This document shows positions 29,536 through 38,954 of a stretch of DNA of 64,000 nt, in pieces (within the stretch, counting starts at the first letter, position 1; each line of letters starts with the position of its first letter). The position numbers and the translations under genes are program-made. The notes beneath the pieces are model-generated. The model made no database searches, had not been told where the DNA came from, and was given only the letters and a program-made list of their open reading frames with translations. Origin of the DNA: Microbacterium yannicii PS01 (GTDB lineage Bacteria > Actinomycetota > Actinomycetes > Actinomycetales > Microbacteriaceae); contig NZ_CAJF01000002.1 in assembly GCF_000304335.1 (NCBI RefSeq), positions 124,001 through 188,000 on the forward strand, in the 5' to 3' direction.

Positions 29536-30243
29536 TCAGTCGGTGGCACCGCCGGCGTGCTCCTCGATCCCGAGCAGATCCGGACGGTGCGCGCGCGTGC
29601 GCTGCAGGCTCTGATCCCGGCGCCACGCCGCGATCGCGCCGTGATTGCCGCTGAGAAGCACCGGAGGTACCTCGAGGTCGCGCCAGACCGCGGGCTTCGT
29701 GTAGCTCGGGTATTCCAGCATCCCGAGTTCGTGCGACTCCTCGACCAGGCTCTCGGGGTTGCCGACCACGCCCGGGATCAGCCGCGAGACCGCCTCGATG
29801 ACCGCCATCGCCGCGACCTCGCCGCCGTTGAGGACGTAGTCCCCCAGGCTCACCAGGCGTACCCGGCCGCGCTCTGCGTAGTGGTCAACGACGCGCTGAT
29901 CGATTCCCTCGTACCGTCCGCACGCGAAGACGAGGTGGCTCTCCTGCGCCAACTGCCGTGCCAGGGGCTGCGAGAACAGCTCGCCGGCCGGCGACGGCAC
30001 GATGAGCACGGCGTCGTCATCGAGGAGTGCGTCCAGCGCCTCGCCCCACGGCTCCGGCTTCATGACCATCCCGGCGCCGCCTCCGTAAGGCGTGTCGTCC
30101 ACGGTGCGGTGGCGATCGTGCGTCCAGGTCCGCAGATCGTGGACGTGCATGTCGAGGATGCCGCGGTCCCGGGCCTTGCCGATGAGCGAGACGCCGAGCA
30201 CATCGAAGAACGTCGGAAAGATCGTGACGATGTCGACGCGCAT
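29536..30243 (-). CDS. trmD: tRNA (guanine-N1-)-methyltransferase
   Basis: TrmD methylates G37 of tRNAs read next to the anticodon and prevents frameshifting. The 235-residue SPOUT enzyme begins [15 protein letters not shown] and carries [34 protein letters not shown] and [27 protein letters not shown]. These cover the trefoil-knot AdoMet site. It normally sits between rimM and rplS; here about 6 kb of nitrate genes separate it from rimM and more than 13 kb separate it from rplS. The start is ATG 30243. Confidence 0.97.
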   Translation of the reverse strand: MRVDIVTIFPTFFDVLGVSLIGKARDRGILDMHVHDLRTWTHDRHRTVDDTPYGGGAGMVMKPEPWGEALDALLDDDAVLIVPSPAGELFSQPLARQLAQESHLVFACGRYEGIDQRVVDHYAERGRVRLVSLGDYVLNGGEVAAMAVIEAVSRLIPGVVGNPESLVEESHELGMLEYPSYTKPAVWRDLEVPPVLLSGNHGAIAAWRRDQSLQRTRAHRPDLLGIEEHAGGATD

Positions 30244-30360
30244 GGTCTCGAGACTACAACCGGGCCGCGGGCGCACCCGCCCGGCCGCCGGCGCCGGACG
30301 GCGTGTTTCGAACGCATGACGGGAGGCTAACCACGCCGGCCGACGGCCCGTGAGAGGGAA

Positions 30361-30415
30361 GTGACCGAGAGGTAACCACGGGGGTCTCGGGCCGGAAACA
30401 CCCCGTACATAACGT
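30361..30415 (+). promoter_or_regulatory. narK promoter with GlnR-like operator
   Basis: Half-sites read GTGAC (30361-30365), n6, GTAAC (30372-30376), n7, GTCTC (30384-30388), n6, GAAAC (30395-30399). A TAACGT -10 box follows at 30410-30415. The first pair fits the GlnR consensus well. The upstream GTGAGAG (30350-30356) and every block match the nirB promoter at the same spacing. It lies in the 201-base interval between trmD and narK. Confidence 0.65.
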
Positions 30416-30444
30416 GAAGTCATACTCACCCTCAGGGAGGCGTC

Positions 30445-31884
30445 ATGACCACGACCGTCACTCCGTCCACGACGGATGCCGCAGCTCCACCCCCCACCAC
30501 CGCGCCGGCCGGCACCTCCGGCTCCGTCACTCTCACCCACCGCCCCGGTCGCTGGATCGATGGCTGGAATCCCGAGGACGGCGACTTCTGGAAGTCGCGG
30601 GGCCGCGCGATCGCCCGCCGCAATCTGGGCTGGTCGATCTTCGCCGAGTTCCTCGGATTCATCATCTGGCAGCTGTGGAGCATCGTCGTCGTGATGCTGC
30701 CCGCTGCGGGCTTCCAGCTCACCAGCTCTGAGTCGTTCTGGCTCATCTCGCTTCCCAGCCTCGTCGGCGCGACGCTCCGCTTCCCGTACACGTTCATGGT
30801 CGCCATCTTCGGAGGCCGCAACTGGACGATCGTCTCGGCAGGTCTGCTGCTCATCCCGGCCGTGCTCCTCGGAATCGTCGTGTCGAATCCCGAGACCCCG
30901 TTCGGAATTCTGCTGCTGGTGGCCGCTCTCGGCGGCGTCGGCGGCGGCAACTTCGCCAGCTCGATGGCGAACATCACCTACTTCTTCCCTCAGCAGGAGA
31001 AGGGCTGGGCGCTGGGCCTGAACGCGGCCGGCGGGAACCTCGGCACGTCGGTCGCCCAGTTCGCCGTGCCGATCGCCGTGACCATCGGAGCCGGCGCGAC
31101 CCTCAACATCTCACTGGCCGGCTGGATGTGGATACCGCTGATCCTGCTGGCGATGTGGGGTGCGTGGCGCTACATGGACAATCTGTCGTCGGCCACGGCG
31201 GACTTCGCCGGCTCCGCGGCGGCCCTGCGTGAACCGCACCTGTGGCTCATGGCCGTGCTGTACATCGGGACGTTCGGCTCGTTCATCGGGTTCGCCAGTG
31301 TCTTCCCCAAGCTCATCGCGGATCAGTTCCCGGAGTTCTCGACGCTTCAGGTCGGTCAAGCCGCCGTCTCGCTGGCGTTCCTGGGGGCCCTCGTCGGGTC
31401 GCTCGCCCGCCCGTACGGCGGGAAGCTCGCCGATCGCTTCGGCGGGGCGCGGGTGACGGTGTGCGCGTTCGCGGTGATGGCCCTGGGCGCGCTCGGCCTG
31501 ATCTGGACGCTCCCGCTCCAGAGCTTCTGGGTGTTCCTGGGCTGCTTCCTGGTGCTCTTCGCAGCCACCGGCATGGGCAACGGGTCGACGTACCGCATGA
31601 TCCCGAGCATCTTCGCGGCGCGGGGCCTGGCCCGGGGCATCGCACCGGGCACCCCCGATGCGATCAAGGTGCAACGCAAGTCGGCGGCCGCGCTCGGGCT
31701 CATCTCGGCGATCGGCGCCTACGGCGGCTTCCTCGTCCCGCAGGTGCTGAACGCCTCGCAGCTGTCGACCGGCGGCTACACGGCCGCGTTCTACGGCTTC
31801 GTCGCCGCCTACGTCGCCCTGCTGCTGGTCACACTGCTGGTGTACGTCATCCCGCGGGCCTCGCTCGCCCATCAGCGCATCTAG
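30445..31884 (+). CDS. narK: nitrate/nitrite MFS transporter
   Basis: This is a 479-residue major-facilitator protein of the nitrate/nitrite porter family, with about 12 membrane helices after a hydrophilic N-terminus of about 65 residues. The first family signature is [20 protein letters not shown] near residues 168-187. The second is [17 protein letters not shown] near residue 375. It should take up nitrate and possibly export nitrite. The ATG at 30445 follows AGGGAGGCGTC. It faces the nitrate reductase gene across a shared terminator. Confidence 0.96.
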   Translation: MTTTVTPSTTDAAAPPPTTAPAGTSGSVTLTHRPGRWIDGWNPEDGDFWKSRGRAIARRNLGWSIFAEFLGFIIWQLWSIVVVMLPAAGFQLTSSESFWLISLPSLVGATLRFPYTFMVAIFGGRNWTIVSAGLLLIPAVLLGIVVSNPETPFGILLLVAALGGVGGGNFASSMANITYFFPQQEKGWALGLNAAGGNLGTSVAQFAVPIAVTIGAGATLNISLAGWMWIPLILLAMWGAWRYMDNLSSATADFAGSAAALREPHLWLMAVLYIGTFGSFIGFASVFPKLIADQFPEFSTLQVGQAAVSLAFLGALVGSLARPYGGKLADRFGGARVTVCAFAVMALGALGLIWTLPLQSFWVFLGCFLVLFAATGMGNGSTYRMIPSIFAARGLARGIAPGTPDAIKVQRKSAAALGLISAIGAYGGFLVPQVLNASQLSTGGYTAAFYGFVAAYVALLLVTLLVYVIPRASLAHQRI

Positions 31885-31899
31885 ATCCCGCGACGCCAG

Positions 31900-31936
31900 A
31901 AGGAGCGGATGCCTCACCCCGAGGCATCCGCTCCTT
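31900..31936. terminator. bidirectional terminator between narK and the nitrate reductase gene
   Basis: A perfect 16-bp stem (31900-31915 with 31921-31936) has a 5-base loop. On the plus strand it ends in CTCCTTCTTC, and pyrimidines follow on the other strand too. It lies midway between the two convergent stops. Confidence 0.88.
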
Positions 31937-31960
31937 CTTCGGCTGCGGCGGGAGGCGCTG

Positions 31961-34900
31961 TCAGTAGACGTCGCGGGCGTACCGCTTGTCGGTCACGAGA
32001 CGCTGCTTGTACTCCATCGCCGCCTCCTCCGACATGCCGCCGTGCTGCTGGATGATCGCCAGGAGCGCCTGATCGACGTCCTTCGCCATCCGGATCGCGT
32101 CGCCGCACACGTAGAGGTGGGCGCCGTCCTCGAGCCAGCGCCACACGTGCGCTCCGTGCTCGCGCATGCGGTCCTGCACGTAGATCTTCTGGCGCTGATC
32201 CCGCGAGAACGCGAGATCGAGCCGCGTGAGCAGGCCGTCCTCCCGCATCGCCTCGAACTCGTCGCGATAGTAGAAGTCGCTCGCCTCGTGCTGCTCGCCG
32301 AAGAACAGCCAGTTGCGGCCGGTGTGGCCGTCGGCGCGCCGGTCGTGCAGGAATCCTCGGAACGGGGCGACGCCGGTGCCTGGTCCGACCATGATCATCG
32401 GCACGTCCGAGGCGCGGGGCGGGCGGAAGCCCGGCGACCGCTGCAGGAAGACCGGTGCCGCACTGCCGTCGCCGTCGGCCAGGAAGGACGAGCACACGCC
32501 GCCCCTCGCCCGTCCCGCCTCCGTGCGGAAACGCACCACCGAGACGGTGAGCTCGACCGTGTCGCGGTCGGCCTTGGGACTCGAAGAGATCGAGTACTGC
32601 CGCGGCTGGAGACGCTTGAGAGCCGCCACCCACTCGCCGGCGGATGCGCGCACCGGGAAGTCGCGCACGATGTCGACGGACTGCAGGCTCCAGAGGAACT
32701 GTTCGAGCCTGCCCTTGTTCTCCCGGCGCAGGAGTCCCGCGAGCGTGCTGTCGCCGCTGCGATCGGCGACGAACCGGAGGAAGTCCGCATGGGGCTTCGT
32801 GAGGTCCAGACGGTGGCGCAGCGCGTCGATGAACGTGCGCTCCTCCCCGTCGATCTCGACGACCGTTCCCGGCGCGATGCCGGTCGCGTCCAGCCACTCG
32901 GCCACGACGCCCGGGCTGTTCGCGCAGACCACGCCGAGGGCGTCGCCCGCCTCGTACACGGCGCCGGAGTCGGCGATGTCGAACCCCAGCCGACGCACCT
33001 CCTTCTGCGACCCGTGCCCGCTGAGGAGCTCGTTCCGCACGAGGGCGGCACGCACGGGGTTCGCGCGGGTGAACAGTCGCCGGGTCGCCGGAGCGGCGTC
33101 CACGGCGGTGGCCGGGGACGCGGCATCCGCTCCCTCGAGGAGAACGTCGAGGGCCTGCGCGAGCCAGGCGGCCGCGTGCTCTTCGAAGTCGGGTTCCAGA
33201 TCCACGCGCGCCATGAGGGGCGTCGCGCCGAGCTCTCTCAGTCGATCGTCGATCTTGCGCCCGTGCCCGCAGAAGTCGTCGTAGTTCGAGTCGCCCATCG
33301 CCAGGACGGCGTAGCGCAGCTCCGACAGCGAGGGCGCTCCCTCGGCAGACAGCTCGTTCCAGAAGCCGGCGCCGTTGTCGGGCGGGTCGCCGTCGCCGAA
33401 GGTCGAAGTGATGACGAGGAGCCGCCGTACCGCGGCCAGCTCCGGCGGCCGGAGGTCTGCCATGCTCACCGCGCGCGCCGCGAGACCGCGAGCTTTCAGC
33501 GCAGCCCCCACCGTGGCGGCGAACTCCTCGGCGTTGCCGGTCTGTGACGCCCACAGCACGACCACCTCATCCGCGGCGGACTCCGAGGCATCCGCCGATC
33601 CCGCGACCGACGTGCGCGAGTACGCGCCGGCGAGCACGCCGTCGAACCACGCCCGGGTGAGGGCCGCGAGGGGCGCCTCGGCGGGAAGGACCGGCACGGT
33701 GCCGGCGGCCGGCGGGCCGGAGCGCACGCTCGAGAGGAACCCGGCGAGGTACGCACCCTCTGTGTCGGAGAGCGTCGGCACCGCGCCGATGTCGACGCCG
33801 GCACGCGCGAGCGCGCGCTCGGCGGAAGCGGGATCGCCGGCGGCCGGCGGTGCTGTCGCCGCGCCGCCGTCGGCCTCGACCGCCGATGCGGGTCCCACTC
33901 GCCGCAACGTCACCGCGGCGTACTTCAGCTCGGGCTGCGCCGAGAACTCGTCCACCGCGTCGCTGGTGACGGCGTTGACCGTCACGTATTCGCCATGCTC
34001 GTCGTTCCAGTGGAACGGTGCGAACAGGTTGCCGGGCCGCACGCGGTCGCTCACCACCGCCGGTGCCACGAACCGACCGCGTCTGGACGAGACCTCGATC
34101 TCATCCCCGCCGACGATGCCGTGGCGGGCGGCGTCGTCGGGGTGCACCTCGAGGAACGGCCCCGGATTGAGCCTGGTCAGCTTGGCCACCTTGCCGGTCT
34201 TCGTCATGGTGTGCCACTGATGCTGCAGGCGCCCGGTGTTGAGAACCCAGGGGTAGTCGTCATCCGGCAGCTCGGCAGGCGCCAGGTGCGGTCGAGGCAG
34301 GAACTGTGCGCGCCGGGACGGCGTGGCGAACGCGAGGTCGGGTGCATCGCCATCATCGCCGACGTGCAGCGTCTGGCTCACACCGTCGTTGACGTACCGG
34401 ATCGGATGCCGGGTCTCCGTGTCGCCGGGCGGCGCCGGCCACTGCACCGGGGTCTCGCGCAGGCGCTCGTACGTCACCCCGCGCAGGTCCCATCCGGTCT
34501 GCGGGTTCCAGAAGCGGCGGATCTCGTCGAAGACCTCTTCGGCGGAGCCGTAGGCGAAGCCGTCCTCGAAGCCCATGGCCCGCGCGACACGGCAGATCAT
34601 CAGCCAGTCGGGCAGTGCGTCGCCCGGCGCGGTAAGGACTTCCTGCACGAGCGTCAGCGTGCGATCGCTGCTGACGGTGACGCCGTCGGATTCGACCCAG
34701 AGCGTGGCGGGCAGAAGGATGTCGGCATAGGCGTTGGTCGCGGTCTCGGTGTAGACATCCTGCGCGATCACCAGCTCCGCCCGCTCGAGCGCTTCGATGA
34801 CCGTGCGCCGGTTCGCCACGGAGGCGACGGGGTTGGTGCAGATGATCCACGCGGCCTTGATCTCGCCGTCGGCCATGCGCCGGTACATGTCGATCGTGCC

Positions 34901-36130
34901 GCTGCCGGCCTCGGCGCGGATCGCGCCCGGTTCCAGCTCCCACACCTGTTCGACGAATGCGCGATCCGCCGGGCTGAAAACCGCCCGCTGCCCGGGCAGA
35001 CCCGGACCCATGTAGCCCATCTCGCGGCCGCCCATCGCGTTGGGCTGTCCCGTCAGTGAGAACGGTCCGCTCCCCGGGCGGCAGATGGCGCCGGTGGCCA
35101 GATGCAGATTGCAGATGGCGTTGGTGCTCCACGTGCCGTGCGTGGACTGGTTCAGACCCATCGTCCACAACGTCATCCACTCGCCGGCCTCACCGATCCA
35201 TCTCGCCGCGGTGCGGATGTCGTCCTCAGCCAGTCCGGTGATCTCGGCGACCCGCGCCGGCGGGTAGTCCGCGAGGAACGCGGGCATCTGCTCCCACCCC
35301 TCGGTGTGCGCGGCGATGAACGACTCGTCGATGTCGCCCGCCTCCACGAGCAGGTGGAGCAGGCCGTTCAGCAGCGCGAGATCGGTGCCGGGGGCGATCT
35401 GCAGGTAGAGGTCGGCTCGCTCCGCCGTCGCGGTCCGGCGAGGATCCACGACGATGAGGCGCGCCCCCTGCTTCAGCCGATCGGCCATGCGCAGGAAGAG
35501 GATGGGATGGCAGTCCGCCGCGTTCGACCCGATGACGAAGAAGAGGTCGGCACGGTCGAAGTCCTCATACGAGCCGGGCGGCCCGTCGGCGCCGAGCGAC
35601 TGCTTGTAGCCGGTTCCGGCCGAGGCCATGCACAGCCGCGAGTTCGACTCGAGGTGGATGCCGCGGACGTATCCCTTGACGAGCTTGTTCGCGAGGTACT
35701 GCGCCTCCACGCTCATCTGCCCCGAGACGTAGAGCGCGATGGCATCGGGCCCGTGCTCGTCGAGGATCGCACGCAGCCGCCGTCCGGCGTCCGTCACCGC
35801 CGCGTCGAGAGGCACCGGCACGGCGTCCTCGCCGCGGGCGCGCCGCACGTGCGCCGACGTCATCCGGCCCGGCGCCGCCATGAGCTCGGCGTGCGTGGCG
35901 CCCTTGGTGCAGAGACGTCCATGGTTGGTCGGGTGCGTCGCGTCGCCCGCCACCTTCGAGATCGTGAGCGGATGCCCCGGCCCCGCGGGTGTGGCGGTGA
36001 CGGTGACGCCGCAGCCGACGCCGCAGTAGGAGCACACGGTCTTGACGGTGCTGAGCGGCAGAGGCGCACCGGAGTGCGCCTCGTCGGACGGCCGGGTGAC
36101 CGGCTGCCCGGAACGACCTGCTGCACCCAT
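31961..36130 (-). CDS. narB: assimilatory nitrate reductase fused to CysJ-type flavoprotein
   Basis: This is a 1389-residue fusion that reduces nitrate to nitrite. Residues about 28-750 form a molybdopterin oxidoreductase. Its N-terminal [4Fe-4S] site is Cys33, Cys36, Cys40 and Cys74, followed by [30 protein letters not shown] and, near the end, [17 protein letters not shown]. Residues about 850-1390 match the sulfite-reductase flavoprotein CysJ. The order there is flavodoxin/FMN ([13 protein letters not shown]), FAD domain ([10 protein letters not shown] near 1177) and NADPH domain ([18 protein letters not shown] near 1248, [13 protein letters not shown] near 1340). NADPH electrons thus reach the Mo site in one chain. 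The ATG at 36130 has only a weak ribosome site. A GlnR-like operator lies upstream. Confidence 0.95.
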   Translation of the reverse strand: MGAAGRSGQPVTRPSDEAHSGAPLPLSTVKTVCSYCGVGCGVTVTATPAGPGHPLTISKVAGDATHPTNHGRLCTKGATHAELMAAPGRMTSAHVRRARGEDAVPVPLDAAVTDAGRRLRAILDEHGPDAIALYVSGQMSVEAQYLANKLVKGYVRGIHLESNSRLCMASAGTGYKQSLGADGPPGSYEDFDRADLFFVIGSNAADCHPILFLRMADRLKQGARLIVVDPRRTATAERADLYLQIAPGTDLALLNGLLHLLVEAGDIDESFIAAHTEGWEQMPAFLADYPPARVAEITGLAEDDIRTAARWIGEAGEWMTLWTMGLNQSTHGTWSTNAICNLHLATGAICRPGSGPFSLTGQPNAMGGREMGYMGPGLPGQRAVFSPADRAFVEQVWELEPGAIRAEAGSGTIDMYRRMADGEIKAAWIICTNPVASVANRRTVIEALERAELVIAQDVYTETATNAYADILLPATLWVESDGVTVSSDRTLTLVQEVLTAPGDALPDWLMICRVARAMGFEDGFAYGSAEEVFDEIRRFWNPQTGWDLRGVTYERLRETPVQWPAPPGDTETRHPIRYVNDGVSQTLHVGDDGDAPDLAFATPSRRAQFLPRPHLAPAELPDDDYPWVLNTGRLQHQWHTMTKTGKVAKLTRLNPGPFLEVHPDDAARHGIVGGDEIEVSSRRGRFVAPAVVSDRVRPGNLFAPFHWNDEHGEYVTVNAVTSDAVDEFSAQPELKYAAVTLRRVGPASAVEADGGAATAPPAAGDPASAERALARAGVDIGAVPTLSDTEGAYLAGFLSSVRSGPPAAGTVPVLPAEAPLAALTRAWFDGVLAGAYSRTSVAGSADASESAADEVVVLWASQTGNAEEFAATVGAALKARGLAARAVSMADLRPPELAAVRRLLVITSTFGDGDPPDNGAGFWNELSAEGAPSLSELRYAVLAMGDSNYDDFCGHGRKIDDRLRELGATPLMARVDLEPDFEEHAAAWLAQALDVLLEGADAASPATAVDAAPATRRLFTRANPVRAALVRNELLSGHGSQKEVRRLGFDIADSGAVYEAGDALGVVCANSPGVVAEWLDATGIAPGTVVEIDGEERTFIDALRHRLDLTKPHADFLRFVADRSGDSTLAGLLRRENKGRLEQFLWSLQSVDIVRDFPVRASAGEWVAALKRLQPRQYSISSSPKADRDTVELTVSVVRFRTEAGRARGGVCSSFLADGDGSAAPVFLQRSPGFRPPRASDVPMIMVGPGTGVAPFRGFLHDRRADGHTGRNWLFFGEQHEASDFYYRDEFEAMREDGLLTRLDLAFSRDQRQKIYVQDRMREHGAHVWRWLEDGAHLYVCGDAIRMAKDVDQALLAIIQQHGGMSEEAAMEYKQRLVTDKRYARDVY

Positions 36131-36153
36131 GCCCCCGATGATCCGGCACGGAG

Positions 36154-36191
36154 GTTCCGGGACCTTTCCCGCCGTGTTTCCCGCAGGTCAC
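36154..36191 (-). promoter_or_regulatory. GlnR-like operator before the nitrate reductase gene
   Basis: On the minus strand four half-sites follow at a strict 11-base period: GTGAC (36187-36191), GAAAC (36176-36180), GGAAA (36165-36169) and GGAAC (36154-36158), each pair separated by six bases. The first pair is a perfect GTnAC-n6-GAAAC GlnR box. The whole block lies in the 101-base gap between rimM and the nitrate reductase gene. Confidence 0.68.
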
Positions 36192-36231
36192 ATCTGCTGC
36201 ACGCGGGGCGACCGCGCGAAGTGAGCGGCGG

Positions 36232-36915
36232 TCAGTCCTCGTCCGGCGCGCCGGCGCCCTCTGTGTCGGATTCCGCGCGCGGTGCGGGCTCGTCGCCCGC
36301 CTCGGCGGGAAGATCCTCGAACAGACCGGCCGGCGGCGTCACGACGACACGGCCACCGGGGACATCCACCTCGGGGACAATCGCCTTGACGAACGGCACC
36401 AGGATCTCATCGTCGCTCGAGCCGGCGGCCGGCCGCACGATGAGCAGGTCCTGCGCGGGGAGGTGATCGACGCGGACGACGCGGCCCACGACAGCACCGT
36501 CGCGCACGACGTCGAGGCCGACGAGCTGGTGGTCGAACCAGGCGTCGTCTTCGGTGGGGGCCGCCTCGGGATCCTGGTCGACCCACAGGATGGCGCGGAC
36601 GAGCTCTTCGGCACCGGCGCGATCGTCCACGCCTTCGAAGAAGGCGACGGGATGGGTGTTCATCCACCGGAACTCGCGAACGGTCAGCGGCTTGCCGTGC
36701 CATGGAGACGACTCGGGCACCTGCAGGGTGAACGTGGCGCCCGGGACGAAGCGCCCCTCGGGGTCGTCGGTGTAGAGCTCGAGCTTCAAGGCGCCCTTGA
36801 GTCCGTGCGCCTTGACCAGTCGGCCGACGCGGAGCTGCGTCTTGCCGACGGGTGCGGGAACTTTCGCGGGCTTCGATGCAGCGTCCTGCTGCGCCTCGCG
36901 GTCTTCTTGCGACAC
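36232..36915 (-). CDS. rimM: ribosome maturation factor RimM
   Basis: RimM assists assembly of the 30S head around S19. The protein is 227 residues. The beta-barrel domain (about 27-110) begins LRVGRLVKAHGLKGALKLELYTDDPE. The PRC-like domain (about 125-200) contains WFDHQLVGLDVV and ILVPFVKAIVPEVDVPGGRVVVTPPAGLF. An acidic tail of about 25 residues ends the protein. It starts at GTG 36915, one base after the KH-protein stop, in the rpsP-KH-rimM order. Confidence 0.96.
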   Translation of the reverse strand: MSQEDREAQQDAASKPAKVPAPVGKTQLRVGRLVKAHGLKGALKLELYTDDPEGRFVPGATFTLQVPESSPWHGKPLTVREFRWMNTHPVAFFEGVDDRAGAEELVRAILWVDQDPEAAPTEDDAWFDHQLVGLDVVRDGAVVGRVVRVDHLPAQDLLIVRPAAGSSDDEILVPFVKAIVPEVDVPGGRVVVTPPAGLFEDLPAEAGDEPAPRAESDTEGAGAPDED

Positions 36916-36916
36916 C

Positions 36917-37147
36917 TCAGTCGTCCGCGACGTCGACGCGGACGCGGCGCCCGTCCCCGAGGGCGCTGATCAGGGTGCGCAGGGCCCTGGCCGTACGGCC
37001 GCCGCGCCCGATCACGCGACCCCGGTCATCGGGGTGGACGTGAACCTCGAGGACATCGCCGCGAGGGGATGTCGAGGAGTCGATGCGGACGTCATCCGGG
37101 TGATCGACGATCCCCTTGATGACGTGCTCGAGCGCGGCGGCGAGCAA
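36917..37147 (-). CDS. KH-domain RNA-binding protein (KhpA type)
   Basis: This is a 76-residue single KH domain. VHVHPDDRGRVIGRGGRTARALRTLI contains the GxxG loop (GRGG). KhpA relatives bind RNA broadly and influence translation and cell division. A TTG start at 37147 gives MLAAALEHVIKGIVDHPDDV, the usual family beginning, and lies four bases after the rpsP stop; no ATG or GTG is available in a sensible place. It lies between rpsP and rimM, as in most Gram-positives. Confidence 0.92.
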   Translation of the reverse strand: MLAAALEHVIKGIVDHPDDVRIDSSTSPRGDVLEVHVHPDDRGRVIGRGGRTARALRTLISALGDGRRVRVDVADD

Positions 37148-37151
37148 CGGA

Positions 37152-37574
37152 CTACGCCTCGGTGGACTCGGCGGCCGCGTCGGTCGCCTCGTCGGCGGGA
37201 GCCTCGACGGGCTCCGCCTTCTTCTCGGCCTTGGGCTTGACGACCGACTTCTTGGCACCGTCGATCTCGAACGCCGGCTTGGCCTCGGCGGTCTTCACCG
37301 TCGAGACGGCGTTCTTGTCGCCCTTGAAGGTTCCCCAGTCGCCGGTCAGCTTGAGGATGGCACGCACCTGCTCGGTCGGCTGGGCGCCGACGCCGAGCCA
37401 GTACTGCGCACGCTCGGAGTCGACCTCGATGAACGAGGGCTCCTCGGTGGGGTGGTACTTGCCGATCTCCTCGATGACACGACCATCGCGCTTGGTGCGC
37501 GAGTCGGCCACGACGATGCGGTAGTAGGGCGCACGGATCTTGCCGAGGCGCTTGAGACGGATCTTGACAGCCAC
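37152..37574 (-). CDS. rpsP: 30S ribosomal protein S16 with acidic tail
   Basis: The S16 core (residues 1 to about 85) reads [42 protein letters not shown] and continues to [19 protein letters not shown]. About 50 further residues are rich in Lys, Ala and Glu, ending [11 protein letters not shown]. The tail parallels the one on S2 in this genome. The start is ATG 37574 with AGGAG upstream. It is the first gene of rpsP-KH-rimM. An 11-bp inverted repeat overlaps its promoter region. Confidence 0.96.
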   Translation of the reverse strand: MAVKIRLKRLGKIRAPYYRIVVADSRTKRDGRVIEEIGKYHPTEEPSFIEVDSERAQYWLGVGAQPTEQVRAILKLTGDWGTFKGDKNAVSTVKTAEAKPAFEIDGAKKSVVKPKAEKKAEPVEAPADEATDAAAESTEA

Positions 37575-37666
37575 GATTCTCCTGAATGTGTGGAAGGAAC
37601 GAACCTTGTCGCCTGGAGCGTGGGGTGCACACCCGGCGGAAGCTCTGAGGAGGAACGACGCGCTGG

Positions 37667-37705
37667 ATAGAGGGTCGAGCGGTCGGTCCGACCCTCTATT
37701 CTGCC
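37667..37705 (-). promoter_or_regulatory. rpsP promoter with overlapping inverted repeat
   Basis: On the minus strand GGCAGAAT (37698-37705) holds the likely -10 box CAGAAT, and TTCGCA lies 18 bases further upstream. A perfect 11-bp inverted repeat (37667-37677 and 37689-37699, 11-base spacer) touches the -10 box and spans the expected transcript start. It could be an operator or a 5'-end RNA stem. Confidence 0.5.
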
Positions 37706-37766
37706 AGATGACGAACCGTGCTGCGAACCGACCGGGGCTGACACCGTCGCATGCCAGACTGTGCGA

Positions 37767-38927
37767 ATGACGGTGCCCTTCGCGACATCATCCCGTTCCT
37801 CGGTCGGGCTCGAGTGGGAGATCATGCTCGCCGACGCTGAGACCGGCGACCTGCTCCCCCGCGCTCCCGAGGTCCTCGACGCCGTGGAGGAGTCCACCGC
37901 CCTCGAGCGGTTCACGGTCACGGGCGAGCTGCTGACCAACACGGTGGAGGTCACCAGCGGCGTCGGCGACACCGTCGCCGCGGCAGTCGACGACATCGCC
38001 GATGCGATCATCGCCGTGCGCTCCTACACCGACCCGCACGGCATAGAGCTTCTCTGCGCCGGCAGCCACCCGTTCGCCCAGTGGTTCCAGCAGAGCGTCA
38101 CCGACAAGACGCGCTACCACAAGCTCATCGAGCGCACCCAGTGGTGGGGACGCAACATGATGATCTGGGGCATCCACGTTCACGTCGGTGTGGAGGACGT
38201 CAACAAGGTCTTCCCCATCATCAACGCCCTGTCGGTCTACCTGCCGCACCTCCAGGCGCTGTCGGCGTCCAGTCCGTTCTGGGCGGGTGAACGGACGGGC
38301 TACGCCTCGAACCGGGCGCTGGTCTTCCAGCAGCTTCCGACCGCCGGGCTTCCGTGGCCGCTCGAGAACTGGGCGCAGTTCGAGTCGTACATGGACGACA
38401 TGGTGCGCACCGGCGTCATGGAGGATGCGACCGAGGTGCGGTGGGACATCCGTCCGGCTCCGCGCTGGGGCACCATCGAGGTGCGGGCCTGCGACGGGAT
38501 GTCGACGCTGCCCGAGCTCGCGGCAGTGTCCGCCCTGATCCAGGTGCTGGTCGAGCACTTCTCGCGCCGCCTCGACGAAGGGCTGCCGCTCGAGACGATC
38601 CAGCCCTGGTTCATTCGCGAGAACAAGTGGCGCGCCGCGCGGTACGGACTCGACGCCCGCGTCGTCGTCGATCATCTCGGTACCCAAGTGCCGGTCGTCG
38701 ATCACCTGCGTGAGACCCTCGCCGAGGTGGCAGACATCGCGGTCGAGCTCAAGTGCGCCCGCGAGCTGGAGGCGATCGAGACCACGCTCACCCAGGGTGC
38801 GAGCTACTCGCGCCAGCTCGCGGTGGCCGAGGCCTCGGGCGGCGACCTGCGCGCGGTCGTGCGGCACCTCGTCGGCGAATTCCGCTCCGGACCCACCCTG
38901 CGCGAGCACCTGGCCGCCAGCGCGTGA
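37767..38927 (+). CDS. GCS2-family carboxylate-amine ligase (YbdK-like)
   Basis: This is a 386-residue member of the glutamate-cysteine ligase 2 (YbdK/EgtA-like) family. [21 protein letters not shown] at the N-terminus and [21 protein letters not shown] in the middle carry the nucleotide and metal residues. [21 protein letters not shown] and [13 protein letters not shown] follow. These enzymes join glutamate to an amine or cysteine using ATP; the substrate here is unknown. I chose ATG 37767; a GTG two codons upstream is also possible, and neither has a strong ribosome site. It is a plus-strand insertion between rpsP and ffh. Confidence 0.9.
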   Translation: MTVPFATSSRSSVGLEWEIMLADAETGDLLPRAPEVLDAVEESTALERFTVTGELLTNTVEVTSGVGDTVAAAVDDIADAIIAVRSYTDPHGIELLCAGSHPFAQWFQQSVTDKTRYHKLIERTQWWGRNMMIWGIHVHVGVEDVNKVFPIINALSVYLPHLQALSASSPFWAGERTGYASNRALVFQQLPTAGLPWPLENWAQFESYMDDMVRTGVMEDATEVRWDIRPAPRWGTIEVRACDGMSTLPELAAVSALIQVLVEHFSRRLDEGLPLETIQPWFIRENKWRAARYGLDARVVVDHLGTQVPVVDHLRETLAEVADIAVELKCARELEAIETTLTQGASYSRQLAVAEASGGDLRAVVRHLVGEFRSGPTLREHLAASA

Positions 38928-38954
38928 GGCCGTAGCCGCACGCGGGGAGTCGAG

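Noticed and set aside
30244..30444. Possible small gene between trmD and narK
   Set aside because: No start with a ribosome site and no codon bias; the interval is explained by two promoters and the operator.
24542..36130. Respiratory (narGHJI) or dissimilatory nitrate system
   Set aside because: The reductase is a single cytoplasmic chain with NADPH domains and no NarH, NarI or NarJ; nirBD with cobA and GlnR-like sites indicate assimilation.
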